A stretch of 64,000 nt of DNA from Tropicimonas marinistellae (GCF_001509585.1 NZ_LNCI01000006.1:310001-374000); one strand, 5' to 3'; shown: positions 1-10,294, numbered from the stretch's first letter. Program-made: numbers and translations. The notes: generated by a model not told the origin, from the sequence alone.

Positions 1-30
1 AATTCGGATGCAGCCCCCTTTGCCATCGGT

Positions 31-318
31 TCAGGCGACCGCCGCGGGCTTGTCCGCCTCCTCCTGCGCCACCCTGAGTGCGGCGAAGAGCTTGGCGTTC
101 ACGCAGGTTTCCGGTGCGGCATCGATTTCTGGATTCTCCTGCAACCAGTGCGGACACTCTCCGGCCCATTCGCAGCCACGGCACTTCTGGACGGTGTTTG
201 CCCATCCTTCCTGATTGAAGCGGCCTTCCTCGATGGCACCTTGCAGATCCACACCTGCAGCCTTCGCCATGCTGAGCGCCAGCCAGTAATGATCGCGTTC
301 CGAGCCGAGTGGTCTCAT
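31..318 (-). CDS. DUF6455 family small Cys-containing protein
   Basis: A 95-residue protein with four cysteines: C46, C49 and C55 inside the motif CRGCEWAGECPHW, then C72. There is no signal peptide or membrane segment, so it should be cytoplasmic. The spacing CxxCx5C plus a later Cys suggests a metal or Fe-S site, but this is inference. The pattern fits the small DUF6455 proteins common in Rhodobacterales, whose function is unknown. The ATG at 318 has AGGATC about 10 nt upstream. The gene stands alone; the next gene lies about 250 bp away on the other strand. Confidence 0.8.
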   Translation of the reverse strand: MRPLGSERDHYWLALSMAKAAGVDLQGAIEEGRFNQEGWANTVQKCRGCEWAGECPHWLQENPEIDAAPETCVNAKLFAALRVAQEEADKPAAVA

Positions 319-571
319 GTCCTGATCCTATTCTGTCCCGTCCTGTTCCGTGGACGTCAGCTTGCACACCAATTGCCCAGCGACATTGATGCAGGTCAAG
401 GCGCCCCCCTGAGAGCCGTGATGCAGCCCGCCATGCGAGAATCGAATACCTTTTCGGTGACAAAACGCCCAAAAACACAGCACTCAGAGAAGCATGACGC
501 TCATGCGCCGCAGCGACGCGCCGGAACCGGTGGTGGCTGACAGCGCAATCGGCAGGCGCTATTGTCAGCCC

Positions 572-817
572 ATGTTTACCATCGAGCACGAATTCGACGC
601 GACCGTGATCACTCTGGTCGACGAGGCGCCCGCCCCGATCCAGGAGGATATCACCGTCAACGCGTTCGAGGATTGCGTCACCGTCGAGCAACTAGACCCG
701 CGCAGCGATACGGTGCAGAAGATCACTCTGTCGCTACAGCAATTGCGCGACCTCTCGGCGGCGCTCGACCTGCCGGAGGGCATCTATCGCCTTCGGCGCG
801 GAACGCCCGAGCCTTAG
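572..817 (+). CDS. Hypothetical protein, about 81 aa
   Basis: An acidic small protein beginning MFTIEHEFDATVITLVDE and ending in RLRRGTPEP. The ATG at 572 is chosen because the conserved-looking, strongly structured sequence begins there; an in-frame ATG at 494 would add 26 low-quality residues. It looks like a soluble beta-rich domain with no Cys or membrane segment. I do not recognise a characterised family. It converges with the hydrolase gene ending at 842, leaving 24 bp between them. Confidence 0.6.
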   Translation: MFTIEHEFDATVITLVDEAPAPIQEDITVNAFEDCVTVEQLDPRSDTVQKITLSLQQLRDLSAALDLPEGIYRLRRGTPEP

Positions 818-841
818 CGCCCGCTGCACCGCGGGATCCGG

Positions 842-1639
842 CTATCGCGCATCGCCACCTGCAGCGGAGGGATCGGTACAGGCGTTCAGATGGGCCGTCT
901 CCTCGCCGGCCGTCGCAAGGAGGCGGATGGCATCGGAATAGCCAAGCTCCCTGTCGAACCGCCCCGTGCACAAGAATATCAGGACCTGCGCGATCACCAG
1001 AGGATTGGTCATCATGAACGTATGGGTCGTGTCGAGGACCAGGTGGTCAGCCATACCTGCAGCCCGGGTCGCGTCGACAGCAACCTTTCCATCGTCCCGC
1101 CCGGGGATAACGGCGGAATAGATCGGGTTCAGCGAAAGGCGCCCTGCCAGCACGCCGGCCTCGAATGGAAGCGGCCCGAGTCTGGCCGGCAGGTCTGCGG
1201 CACCGGTGCCGAGCTGTCCGCCGGCCGGCCCGTTTACCCAATCGAACACCACATTTCCATCGAGCCAGTCCACCAGTTCGGACCCTGCATTCGGCGGCGC
1301 AAGCAGCACCGCGCGGCCGATCCGATCCGCGCGCGCCGGGTCTTCCGCCCATACCCGCAGGAGAATCCCGCCGAGCGAGTGGGTTACGAAGTTGACAGGC
1401 GCGTCAGACGGGCAGCGCGCGACCGCTGCATCGATTTCTGCGGTCAGCGCCTCCACCGGAGCCTCGGTTGACGGGTATCCGATGTTCACAACCGTCGCAC
1501 CGCTCCGGCTCAACGCCAGTTCCAATGGCAGCATGGAGTTCGACGTTCGCGCGAGCCCATGAAGCAGCACGACGCAGCCCGCCAACGACGGGGCCGGGAG
1601 CCAAAGCAATGACGCCAGCAGGAGGATAAACCGCATCAT
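842..1639 (-). CDS. Secreted alpha/beta hydrolase (lipase-like)
   Basis: 265 residues starting at [21 protein letters not shown], a clear signal peptide with a cleavage-type ASLAG end, so export to the periplasm or beyond is expected. The oxyanion motif VVLLHGLAR follows directly. The nucleophile elbow is THSLGG with Ser as nucleophile, and a late Asp/His pair ([10 protein letters not shown]) can complete the triad. This pattern matches the PGAP1/triacylglycerol-lipase-like branch of alpha/beta hydrolases; the substrate is unknown. An upstream in-frame ATG at 1687 would bury the signal peptide, so 1639 is preferred. Confidence 0.8.
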   Translation of the reverse strand: MMRFILLLASLLWLPAPSLAGCVVLLHGLARTSNSMLPLELALSRSGATVVNIGYPSTEAPVEALTAEIDAAVARCPSDAPVNFVTHSLGGILLRVWAEDPARADRIGRAVLLAPPNAGSELVDWLDGNVVFDWVNGPAGGQLGTGAADLPARLGPLPFEAGVLAGRLSLNPIYSAVIPGRDDGKVAVDATRAAGMADHLVLDTTHTFMMTNPLVIAQVLIFLCTGRFDRELGYSDAIRLLATAGEETAHLNACTDPSAAGGDAR

Positions 1640-1696
1640 TCTGCCGATGTAGGAATTCTGCGCCGCACCGTCCAGCTTGGCCCGCATCCAACGCGG

Positions 1697-2578
1697 TCAG
1701 GGGGCCTTGCCTGTCCCGGCATTGCCGCGTTGTGGCACCAATATCCCGATGGCGATACCGCCTAGAACAAGGGCCGCGGCAATTACAAATCGTATTGTCA
1801 GAGCTTCGCCGAGCAGCACCATGCCACCGGCCATGGCGAGGATCGGAACCGAAAGCTGCGCAAGCGCGGCGACGCTGGCCGCAAGCCGTGGCAGTACGAG
1901 GTACCACAGCGCATAGCCGAGCCCGGAGGTTACGACACCCGATATCACCGCCAGCCCTATACCGGCCGGGCGGGTGCCTACGGTGTCTTGCGCGAGGCCG
2001 GCAGGCATAAACAGCGTCAGCAGCACGGCGACCGGCGCGGCAAGGGCGAAGTTGGCGGCCGTCGCAGGAAGCGGCGCACCGGCCCGTTGCCCGGCAAGCG
2101 AGTAGAGCCCCCATCCCAGGGCCGCGGCCAGCATGAGACCTGCATGGAGGGCCGACGGGGCCGCCCCGCCCTGCGGCCAGAGCAGCCAGCAGAGCCCCGC
2201 GAAGGCGAGTGCGGCTCCTGCCCATCGGGCCAGGGGAATTGGCTGGCCGGCAACGACTGCCCCGGCGAACATTGTCACCTGCACCCCGCCAAACAGGATC
2301 AGCGCACCGGTCCCGGCGTCGATGGCCAGATAGGCGACGGAGAAACCCACCATGTAGATTGTGAGCGAAAGCACACCGATCCCGCGTCCCTTGCCACGCC
2401 AAGGGACCGCTCCGCGCTGCAACCAGACCATAATACAGAGCGCGAGCGCGCCGGATAAGAGCCGGATCGCGGCAAAGGGCAATGCGCCGATGAGCCCGTC
2501 GGCAAGCGCAAGCCGGGTCAGGAGGGAATTGGCCGCAAAGGCCAGCATCGCAAGAGTGACGAGAAGCGGGAGCTGCAT
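1697..2578 (-). CDS. EamA/DMT-superfamily transporter
   Basis: 293 residues made almost wholly of hydrophobic segments, about ten transmembrane helices in two five-helix EamA repeats. The N-terminal repeat begins LPLLVTLAMLAFAANSLLTRLAL, the typical EamA opening with an Asn-Ser pair in helix 1. Family members export amino acids or other metabolites across the inner membrane; nothing here fixes the substrate. It lies 57 bp upstream of the lipase-like gene on the same strand and could be cotranscribed with it. Confidence 0.85.
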   Translation of the reverse strand: MQLPLLVTLAMLAFAANSLLTRLALADGLIGALPFAAIRLLSGALALCIMVWLQRGAVPWRGKGRGIGVLSLTIYMVGFSVAYLAIDAGTGALILFGGVQVTMFAGAVVAGQPIPLARWAGAALAFAGLCWLLWPQGGAAPSALHAGLMLAAALGWGLYSLAGQRAGAPLPATAANFALAAPVAVLLTLFMPAGLAQDTVGTRPAGIGLAVISGVVTSGLGYALWYLVLPRLAASVAALAQLSVPILAMAGGMVLLGEALTIRFVIAAALVLGGIAIGILVPQRGNAGTGKAP

Positions 2579-2926
2579 CCGGACAGCCTAGCTGCGCTTG
2601 CGTCGACGCGACAGGCCGTATCGCGTCGCTTTCCGCGCAGGGTGTTTGCGCTTCGGACCCTTTCGGGACGTGCGGCGCCCACCCGGACACCGCCCCGATG
2701 TCTCGGACGATCTCGGCCAAATGGAGCGGAGGCCGCACGGCCCGTTCCAATACCGCGACGCAGCGGTGCAGATCGCGTCCGAGCAGGCAATCCCGGTGCA
2801 GCAACGAAATCCGCAGAATCCGGCCGACAACCACCGACCGTCTGAGTGGGCAGGCGCTGGAATGCCGGTAGCCATGTTCGTCCCAGGGAGGGACTCAAAA
2901 TCGCTGAGGCGCGGGAGCACCAAACG
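2579..2926. other. Intergenic stretch between transporter and groEL terminator
   Basis: About 350 bp without a convincing gene. Open frames here are Arg/Pro/Ala-rich on both strands and have no ribosome-binding site or recognisable domain. It should hold the promoter of the EamA gene on the minus strand; I could not pick out clear -35/-10 boxes. Confidence 0.5.
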
Positions 2927-2955
2927 AAAAAGGGGCCGCGATACGCGACCCCTTC
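2927..2955 (-). terminator. Rho-independent terminator of groESL
   Basis: Read on the minus strand, AAGGGGTCGCG pairs with CGCGGCCCCTT around a short TAT loop and is followed by a T run (TTTTTCG). It lies 27 bp after the groEL stop codon, where the operon transcript should end. Confidence 0.85.
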
Positions 2956-2981
2956 TCCAAGGTATTCCGGCTACGGACAGA

Positions 2982-4634
<1,653 letters not shown>

Positions 4635-4679
4635 CTACTCCTGAATTCTGTTGGATTTCGAAAGGTGCGAGACCGGGGA

Positions 4680-4967
4680 TCAGGAAATGATGCCCAGGAT
4701 GTCGCTTTCCTTCATGATCAGCAGATCCTTGCCGTCGAGCTTGATCTCGGTGCCGGACCACTTGCCGAAGAGGATCTTGTCGCCTTCCTTGACGTCCATC
4801 GCGATACGCTCGCCGTCTTCGTCGCGGGCGCCAGCGCCCACGGCGATCACGAGCCCTTCGGCAGGCTTTTCCTTGGCGCTGTCGGGGATGATCAGGCCGC
4901 CAGCGGTTTTCTCGTCGCTTTCGACTCGCTCGACCACGACCCGGTCATGCAGCGGAGTAAATGCCAT
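4680..4967 (-). CDS. groES: Co-chaperonin GroES (10 kDa)
   Basis: 95 residues, full length. It begins [20 protein letters not shown], and contains the mobile-loop region ([19 protein letters not shown]) that docks on GroEL. It caps the GroEL ring during folding. First gene of the operon, with a good GGAGCG ribosome site upstream of the ATG at 4967 and the CIRCE operator about 36 bp before the start. Confidence 0.97.
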   Translation of the reverse strand: MAFTPLHDRVVVERVESDEKTAGGLIIPDSAKEKPAEGLVIAVGAGARDEDGERIAMDVKEGDKILFGKWSGTEIKLDGKDLLIMKESDILGIIS

Positions 4968-5002
4968 GTCGGAACGCTCCTACGTTCTTGTGTTTCACTC
5001 GA

Positions 5003-5029
5003 TTATCACTCGCGTCTGGCGAGTGCTAA
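5003..5029 (-). promoter_or_regulatory. CIRCE operator (HrcA site) of groESL
   Basis: The sequence TTATCACTC-N9-GAGTGCTAA matches the CIRCE consensus TTAGCACTC-N9-GAGTGCTAA with a single change in one arm. It lies between the promoter boxes and the groES start, as expected for repression by HrcA, which is not encoded in this window. Confidence 0.93.
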
Positions 5030-5036
5030 CGACGGG

Positions 5037-5065
5037 GAGATAGGAGAGCGCTCGAGTCGTGTCAA
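5037..5065 (-). promoter_or_regulatory. groESL promoter
   Basis: On the minus strand a perfect -35 box TTGACA (5060-5065) is followed after 17 bp by TATCTC (5037-5042) as -10 box. The transcript would start within or next to the CIRCE element, so the HrcA-bound operator could block initiation. This is a sigma-70-type promoter; I see no clean RpoH consensus. Confidence 0.8.
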
Positions 5066-5434
5066 CAGCCGACTCGGCACAAATGTCACGACATGATGGA
5101 CTGCCGAATTCCGGCTTTGGATTCCAGCCCTGTTGTGTTAGGCAACCGCATCTCGTGACCAATGCGAGGAGGACCCAGAATGAAGAGCACTCTTACTCTC
5201 GCCTGCTGAGCAGGTCGCAGCCCTTCCAAGACGCAGGCTCGGCGCCCGCGTTCCTCCCCAAGAGACGAGAATCCCCATGACGAGCCCGTGGCGGCACCGA
5301 CTGGCCGACTGAGCGACTAGTTTCTCAGGCACGCCCACGCGTGTCTCGAGCACCGCGCCAGCGTTACCGCACCGGGAATCGTTCCTTTTTTCAATCCACC
5401 TGCTCAAAGCACAATTCCAACGGAGGTGTCTTTC
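5066..5434. other. Gene-poor stretch downstream of groESL promoter
   Basis: About 370 bp with no convincing coding frame on either strand. It includes the sequence CGAATTCCGGCTTTGG (5105-5120), which recurs almost exactly at 5755-5770. No tRNA or stable RNA fold was recognised. Confidence 0.45.
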
Positions 5435-5602
5435 ATGACTGCCATCAGCCTTTGTCGAACCGATTACCCGCAGGCGCTCTGCGCCCGTACGTGTCGCTCC
5501 ATAGGAGCCGCAAGCAGACAGATCACAATGATATTCGAGGCCCCCGATGACCCTGCCAATTCTCTTGCCGGAACCAGCCCATCTGGTCCGGTCCCGTATT
5601 GA
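5435..5602 (+). CDS. Possible small protein, 55 aa
   Basis: The ATG at 5435 has a strong ribosome-binding site, CGGAGGTG, ending about 7 nt upstream. The frame reads MTAISLCRTDYPQALCART and ends with a TGA at 5600. Three Cys residues fall within the first 20. I recognise no family. It overlaps the frame at 5547-5795 in another register, so at most one may be real. The call rests only on the ribosome site and the absence of anything else in this region. Confidence 0.3.
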   Translation: MTAISLCRTDYPQALCARTCRSIGAASRQITMIFEAPDDPANSLAGTSPSGPVPY

Positions 5603-5795
5603 TCCTGACCTCGCACCGCATCCCGCGCTCGACTCGGTCGATTGGCGCGCTGGCCCGGCCGTCCGCGCGGAAATCGAGGCCCGGTTGCTCGAAACCGACG
5701 CGTTGCCGCTCACAAGGCCTGCTGGCCTGCGCGCGCGCATGTGGGCGTGGCTCCCCGAGTTCCGGCTTTGGCTCAGGTCAATGCCGCTTCCCTAA
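5547..5795 (+). CDS. Possible small hypothetical protein, 82 aa
   Basis: An 82-residue frame beginning MTLPILLPEPAHLVRSRID and ending in WLPEFRLWLRSMPLP. The composition (acidic/basic mixture, few Ser/Arg runs) looks more protein-like than neighbouring shadows. There is no good ribosome site before its ATG, and it overlaps the 5435-5602 frame, so it might be translated by coupling or be chance. No family recognised. Confidence 0.3.
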   Translation: MTLPILLPEPAHLVRSRIDPDLAPHPALDSVDWRAGPAVRAEIEARLLETDALPLTRPAGLRARMWAWLPEFRLWLRSMPLP

Positions 5796-6012
5796 CCCCC
5801 GGTGTCCCCGCCCTGCCATCGTCAGGGCGGGGTGTCCGACATCGGCCACCATGCGGCCGTAGCGTCCGCGCCGTCGTAACTCGATGTGTCAAAAGCCGAT
5901 CGGCGGAAATCGAAACTCCGCGTCCCGGCGACCGTAGCTCAGACGTAGGTATGCTTGCGCCAATCATACTCAGACGCGGGGTGCCGGTCCGCGTTTACCG
6001 GGCAATGCCCCT

Positions 6013-6198
6013 TTAGTTCCCGTTTGGTGGGTCGGTCAGCAGGTTGATCAGCGTTGCTCCGACGATCCAGATTGCAAGCATCAGAAAGACGGCCACCGCC
6101 GGAGCATAGAACTGCCCGACAAATCCACCCAGTCCGACCACCAATCCCACCGCACCATTGACGCCTTGCAGTTCCCGTCGCTTGTATTTCAGGTCCAT
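6013..6198 (-). CDS. Small membrane protein, 61 aa
   Basis: Begins MDLKYKRRELQGVNGAVGLV and has two hydrophobic segments (about residues 14-30 and 33-55) separated by GQFYAP, with a positively charged N-terminus and short tail LTDPPNGN. It should be a two-helix inner-membrane protein. The ATG at 6198 is preferred because GGGGAGG lies about 10 nt upstream; an upstream frame extension is poor sequence. Function unknown; no operon partner. Confidence 0.6.
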   Translation of the reverse strand: MDLKYKRRELQGVNGAVGLVVGLGGFVGQFYAPAVAVFLMLAIWIVGATLINLLTDPPNGN

Positions 6199-6806
6199 TG
6201 ATGCACGCCTCCCCAGACGGTCAACGATTGATACGCCGCACCATAGGATCCCATGGGGAAAGCCGCATTGATTCCGATCAGGAATCCCTGCCGGATCCGG
6301 GCGTGTTTTGCGACGCATCATTGCAGGGGCGGCGTCGCTGCCGTCGCCGCCAAACAATTCTCACTCCGCCCATCGAGCCACCCCGGAGCGGGTTTGCGCG
6401 ATTGTCGTCATGTCCCGTGAAGGGCAAACGACGCGAATTGTCTTACACCCGGAGAGGCGGAACGGACCGGAAAGGAGCAAAATCGATTCGAGCGACGCGC
6501 TTGCCGCAACGCGGAACTGACGCTGGACGCGGTTTGGGAATGACCTTTGCGCTTTGGGCTCCAGAAAGACGGCGTTCCTCAGATTCGGCGATATCTCAAT
6601 ACGATCGCCACGTCGCCCCGCCAACGACGGCATCCCCCCGGCCCGGCGTCCGCGTGGGCGATTGGATATGGCGCACCGGGTGAAGCGCACCGCCCAATTG
6701 CCGCACCGCAGCATTTGTTGCCCTCCCGCGCCCAATCGCCTCATGACAGCCCGCCGCAGCGGACCTATAAGGGCGGCGATTTGCACCACAGAAGCGGATG
6801 ACTTCC
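6199..6806. other. Long non-coding stretch before ppaC
   Basis: About 600 bp between the small membrane protein and the pyrophosphatase. Open frames on both strands are Arg/Pro/Ser-rich and lack ribosome sites, and I support none of them. The ppaC promoter should lie in its right part, but no clear consensus boxes were seen. Confidence 0.5.
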
Positions 6807-7727
6807 ATGACCATCAAGGTTTTCGGCCACAAGGCCCCCGACACCGATTCCACCGGCTCCCCGATCATCTGGGCCTGGTACCTCTCCGAGATCAAAGGCA
6901 CGCCCGCCGAGGCCAAGTTGCTGGGTGAACCCAACACCGAAGCGGCTTTCGTGCTGGAGCGCTGGTCGCTTGACAAGCCGGAGATCATCGAGGCCGCCGG
7001 CGAAGGCGACCCCTGCGTCGTGGTCGACACCAACAACCCCGCCGAACTGCCGGCCGATATCAATGACTGCGACCTGCTGCAGATCATCGATCACCACAAG
7101 CTGACAGGCGGCATCGAGACCAAGTCGCCCATCGACATCACCATGCGCCCGCTGGCCTGCACCGCCACCATCATGCATGACCTGATGGGCGAGGACGCCG
7201 CCAAGATGCCCGAGGCCATCAAGGGCGCGATGCTCTCCTGCATCCTCTCTGACACGATGGAATTCCGCTCGCCGACCACCACCGATGTCGACAAGTCGCT
7301 GGCCGAAAGCCTCGCCGCCGATCTGGGCATCGACATGGGCGCCTATGCCTCTGAAATGTTCGCAGCCAAATCCGACGTCTCCGCCTTCTCCGATGCCGAG
7401 CTGATCCGGATGGACTCCAAGATCAACGAAGTGGACGGCGTGAAGTTCCGCGTCTCCGTGCTGGAAACCACCGCGCCGCAGATCCCGCTCGACCGCAAGG
7501 CCTCCATCGTCGAAACCATGGCCACGGTCTGCGAGGAAGACGGCGTCGATCACGTGCTGCTCTTCGTCATCGACATCCTCAAGGAAGAGGCCACGCTGCT
7601 GATCCCCAACGATGTGGTGAAAGGCGTCGCCGAAAAGAGCTTCGGCGCCACGGTCGAGGGCGACAGCGTCGTGCTGCCGGGTATCCTGAGCCGTAAGAAG
7701 CAGATCATTCCGTCGCTCAAGGTGTGA
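6807..7727 (+). CDS. ppaC: Manganese-dependent inorganic pyrophosphatase
   Basis: 306 residues, the usual length of family II pyrophosphatases, which hydrolyse pyrophosphate to phosphate in the cytoplasm with Mn2+. It has the N-terminal metal site GHKAPDTDST, the DHH motif IIDHHKLTG that names the superfamily, SDTMEF, and the C-terminal DHHA2 substrate motif SRKKQIIP. The start at 6807 (MTIKVFGHK) matches the family N-terminus; an ATG three codons earlier at 6798 is equally possible, and neither has a strong ribosome site. A perfect 10-bp hairpin follows the stop. Confidence 0.95.
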   Translation: MTIKVFGHKAPDTDSTGSPIIWAWYLSEIKGTPAEAKLLGEPNTEAAFVLERWSLDKPEIIEAAGEGDPCVVVDTNNPAELPADINDCDLLQIIDHHKLTGGIETKSPIDITMRPLACTATIMHDLMGEDAAKMPEAIKGAMLSCILSDTMEFRSPTTTDVDKSLAESLAADLGIDMGAYASEMFAAKSDVSAFSDAELIRMDSKINEVDGVKFRVSVLETTAPQIPLDRKASIVETMATVCEEDGVDHVLLFVIDILKEEATLLIPNDVVKGVAEKSFGATVEGDSVVLPGILSRKKQIIPSLKV

Positions 7728-7751
7728 GCCTCGGTTCGTTTGCGAAACGTC

Positions 7752-7775
7752 GCTCCCGGCCAACCGGCCGGGAGC
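7752..7775 (+). terminator. Hairpin after ppaC, possible terminator
   Basis: GCTCCCGGCC and GGCCGGGAGC form a perfect 10-bp GC-rich stem around a 4-nt loop, 24 bp after the ppaC stop. No T run follows, so it may act by another mechanism or protect the 3' end of the mRNA. Confidence 0.5.
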
Positions 7776-7784
7776 CTGCGTGAG

Positions 7785-7800
7785 GACGTTGCGCAACGTC
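7785..7800. promoter_or_regulatory. 16-bp perfect palindrome upstream of aldehyde dehydrogenase
   Basis: GACGTTGCGCAACGTC is a perfect inverted repeat ending 40 bp before the ATG at 7841. Position and symmetry suggest a dimeric regulator site. No regulator gene is adjacent. Confidence 0.4.
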
Positions 7801-7840
7801 ACGCGTTGACCCGATCCGCGCGCATCCCAACTATACCGCG

Positions 7841-9250
7841 ATGCGCGATGCCCCTTTCCTCCCTGCCGCTGAACTGCTGACACGCCAGCGTACCGCGTTC
7901 CTGAACGAGGGGGCGCCAGATTTGGCGCATCGTCGCGCGGCGCTTGCCCGCCTCAAGACCGCCGTGCTTGGACATCGTCGCCGACTCGAAGCCGCGGCCG
8001 AAGCGGATTTCGGACGGCGCGCACCGATCGAAACGGCTTTGACTGATCTCGTGCCGGTTGTGCAGTCCATCACGCACATGCGCCGGCACCTCGACCGCTG
8101 GATGCGCCCCGAACGGCGCCGCGTCGGCCTCCTGATGCAGCCGGGCCGGGCAGAGGTCCGCTACCAGCCGCTTGGCGTGGTCGGCATCATGTCCGCCTGG
8201 AACTACCCCGTCAGTCTTGCATTGGTGCCCCTGGCCACTGCCCTTGCCGCCGGCAATCGTTCCCTCGTCAAACTCTCCGAGAAAGCGCCCGCCACCGCCG
8301 ATGCGCTCGCGACACTGCTCTCGGACACCTTTGATGAAACTGAGGTTGCTGTGGTTACCGGTGGTCCGGAGGTTGCGGGGTCCTTCGCCGCCCTGCCCTT
8401 CGATCACCTGTTCTTCACGGGCTCCACCGCGATTGGCCGAAAGGTTGCCCAAGCCGCGGCCGCAAACCTGACACCCGTCACGCTGGAACTGGGCGGAAAA
8501 TCTCCGGTGATCCTGACTGCGGACGCAGATCCAGGGCTTGCGGCGCGCGATTTGGCCTTCGGCAAGATGACCAATGCCGGGCAAACCTGCATCGCGCCCG
8601 ACTATGTTCTCGCCGCGCCGGAACAGATTTCGCCCCTCGTGGAGGCGTTTGCCCGCGCCGTGCAAACCGCTGCCCCCGATGGTCTGGCGAGCCCAGACCT
8701 GACCACGCTTCTGGACGAGGACGGGTTCGCACGGCAACGCGCCCTGCTGGAAGACGCCAAGGCTCACGGCGCGCGGATCGTCGAGTGCCTGCCGCAGGAT
8801 GCATCTGCCCACGCGAGGGCGTTTGCGCCAACGCTGGTTCTCGATGCCGCGCCCAAGATGCGGCTGATGCAAGAAGAGATCTTCGGCCCGCTCCTTCCAG
8901 TGGTCGCCTGCAACTCGACTGAAACAGCGATTACCTTCGTCAACGCACGCCCGCGACCGCTCGCACTCTATGTCTACGGCCACGACCGAGCGGCAATTGA
9001 CGCTGTGCTGTCCCGGACCACCAGCGGAAACGCCGCCGTGAACGGGGTGATGCTGCACTACGCTGTCGACACCCTGCCGTTTGGCGGCGTGGGAGACAGC
9101 GGCATGGGCGCCTACCACGGAAAAGAAGGGTTCCGGCGGCTCAGCCACGCCAAGGGCGTCTTCCGCCCGGCGTCAAGGCACCCGTCCCGGCTGGCCCGTG
9201 CGCCGTACGGAAAGCTGGCGCGTCTCGCGGCCCGCCTCGTCCTGCGCTGA
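7841..9250 (+). CDS. Aldehyde dehydrogenase (coniferyl-aldehyde type)
   Basis: 469 residues, class 3-like short ALDH. It oxidises aldehydes to acids with NAD(P)+ in the cytoplasm. Visible signatures are SAWNYPVSLAL, FTGSTAIGRKV (cofactor-binding), LELGGKSP with the general-base Glu, and NAGQTCIAPDY with the catalytic Cys. Pattern and length fit coniferyl aldehyde dehydrogenase-like enzymes, but the actual substrate cannot be read from sequence. The C-terminus is Arg-rich. It stands alone with a palindrome 40 bp upstream, so control by a dimeric regulator is possible. Confidence 0.88.
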   Translation: MRDAPFLPAAELLTRQRTAFLNEGAPDLAHRRAALARLKTAVLGHRRRLEAAAEADFGRRAPIETALTDLVPVVQSITHMRRHLDRWMRPERRRVGLLMQPGRAEVRYQPLGVVGIMSAWNYPVSLALVPLATALAAGNRSLVKLSEKAPATADALATLLSDTFDETEVAVVTGGPEVAGSFAALPFDHLFFTGSTAIGRKVAQAAAANLTPVTLELGGKSPVILTADADPGLAARDLAFGKMTNAGQTCIAPDYVLAAPEQISPLVEAFARAVQTAAPDGLASPDLTTLLDEDGFARQRALLEDAKAHGARIVECLPQDASAHARAFAPTLVLDAAPKMRLMQEEIFGPLLPVVACNSTETAITFVNARPRPLALYVYGHDRAAIDAVLSRTTSGNAAVNGVMLHYAVDTLPFGGVGDSGMGAYHGKEGFRRLSHAKGVFRPASRHPSRLARAPYGKLARLAARLVLR

Positions 9251-9357
9251 GGCGTCACGCCCGGCACGCTGGCCTGCCCCTACCCCGCCACTCACGGCTG
9301 CGGTATAGCCCTGCCAAGCGCAACCGATAGCGCCCAAACCAGAGCCGGGAGACCACC

Positions 9358-10227
9358 GTGACACGTATCATCGAGCAATTCGCCGAGATCTCCCACATGT
9401 ACGACGCGGCCTTCGTCGATCTCTGGGGATGCATGCACAACGGGATTGCGGCCTTTCCCGATGCGATCGCCGCTTGCCGCGCGTTCCGTGCCGCGGGAGG
9501 GCGCATCGTCATGCTCACGAATGCGCCGCGCCCGCGCGCGACCGTGGCCAAGCAGATGGCCCGGCTCGGCATCCCCGAAGATGCGTGGGACAGTATAGCC
9601 ACCTCCGGCGATTCCGCACGGCTGGCGATGTTCTCCGGCGCTGTGGGGCGACGCGTCTATCATATCGGGGAGCCCAAAGACGATCCGTTCTTCGAGCCGC
9701 TGCACATGCTGGAAAACCCGGTCGATATCTCCCGGGTGCCGCTTCAGGAGGCTGAGGGCATCGTCTGCACAGGCCCGTTCGATCCGCATGCGGACCCTTC
9801 GGTGAACCGTTCAGACTTCCTCTATGCCAAGACCAAGGGCATGAAACTGCTCTGCGCCAACCCCGATGTGGTCGTCGACGTGGGAGAGAAACGCCAGTGG
9901 TGCGCTGGTGCTCTCGCGGAACTGTACACCGAGATGGGCGGCGAAAGCCTCTATTTCGGAAAACCGCATCCGGCGATCTACGACCTCGCCCGTCGTCGGC
10001 TGGCGGAGTTCGGACAGGTACCGGACGACCGAATCGTCTGTGTCGGTGACGGCATCGCGACGGATGTGAAAGGCGCGCTCGGGGAGGGTCTCGACTGCGT
10101 TTTCATCACGGGAGGCCTTGCGGCTGAGGAAACTCTGACGCGACGTAATCCGGACGCTGAGGCGCTCGATACCTACCTCGGCGCGCATCAAATGTCGGCG
10201 AGCTATGCCCTCGGCCTGTTCCGGTGA
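9358..10227 (+). CDS. HAD-superfamily hydrolase, TIGR01459 type
   Basis: 289 residues beginning at a GTG with GGGAG upstream. The HAD motif I is FVDLWGCMHNG, with D as nucleophile and the second acid replaced (DLWG), as in the p-nitrophenylphosphatase/NagD-like class II branch. Motif II is MLTNAPRPR, and motif IV is VGDGIATDVKGA. These fit the alphaproteobacterial TIGR01459 group, cytoplasmic phosphatases of unknown natural substrate. It is followed by a regulatory-looking region leading to the MaoC hydratase gene. Confidence 0.88.
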   Translation: MTRIIEQFAEISHMYDAAFVDLWGCMHNGIAAFPDAIAACRAFRAAGGRIVMLTNAPRPRATVAKQMARLGIPEDAWDSIATSGDSARLAMFSGAVGRRVYHIGEPKDDPFFEPLHMLENPVDISRVPLQEAEGIVCTGPFDPHADPSVNRSDFLYAKTKGMKLLCANPDVVVDVGEKRQWCAGALAELYTEMGGESLYFGKPHPAIYDLARRRLAEFGQVPDDRIVCVGDGIATDVKGALGEGLDCVFITGGLAAEETLTRRNPDAEALDTYLGAHQMSASYALGLFR

Positions 10228-10294
10228 TTATCGGAAAAACGCGTTTCGGGACCCGTTTTCGGTGCGTTAGCGCCGCGCTGCGGCAATTTTAGCG

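Noticed and set aside
6199..6789. Small genes in the stretch before ppaC (for example frames at 6308-6520 or on the minus strand at 6361-6789)
   Set aside because: Compositional frames with many Arg/Pro/Ser, no ribosome site, no domain; they overlap one another.
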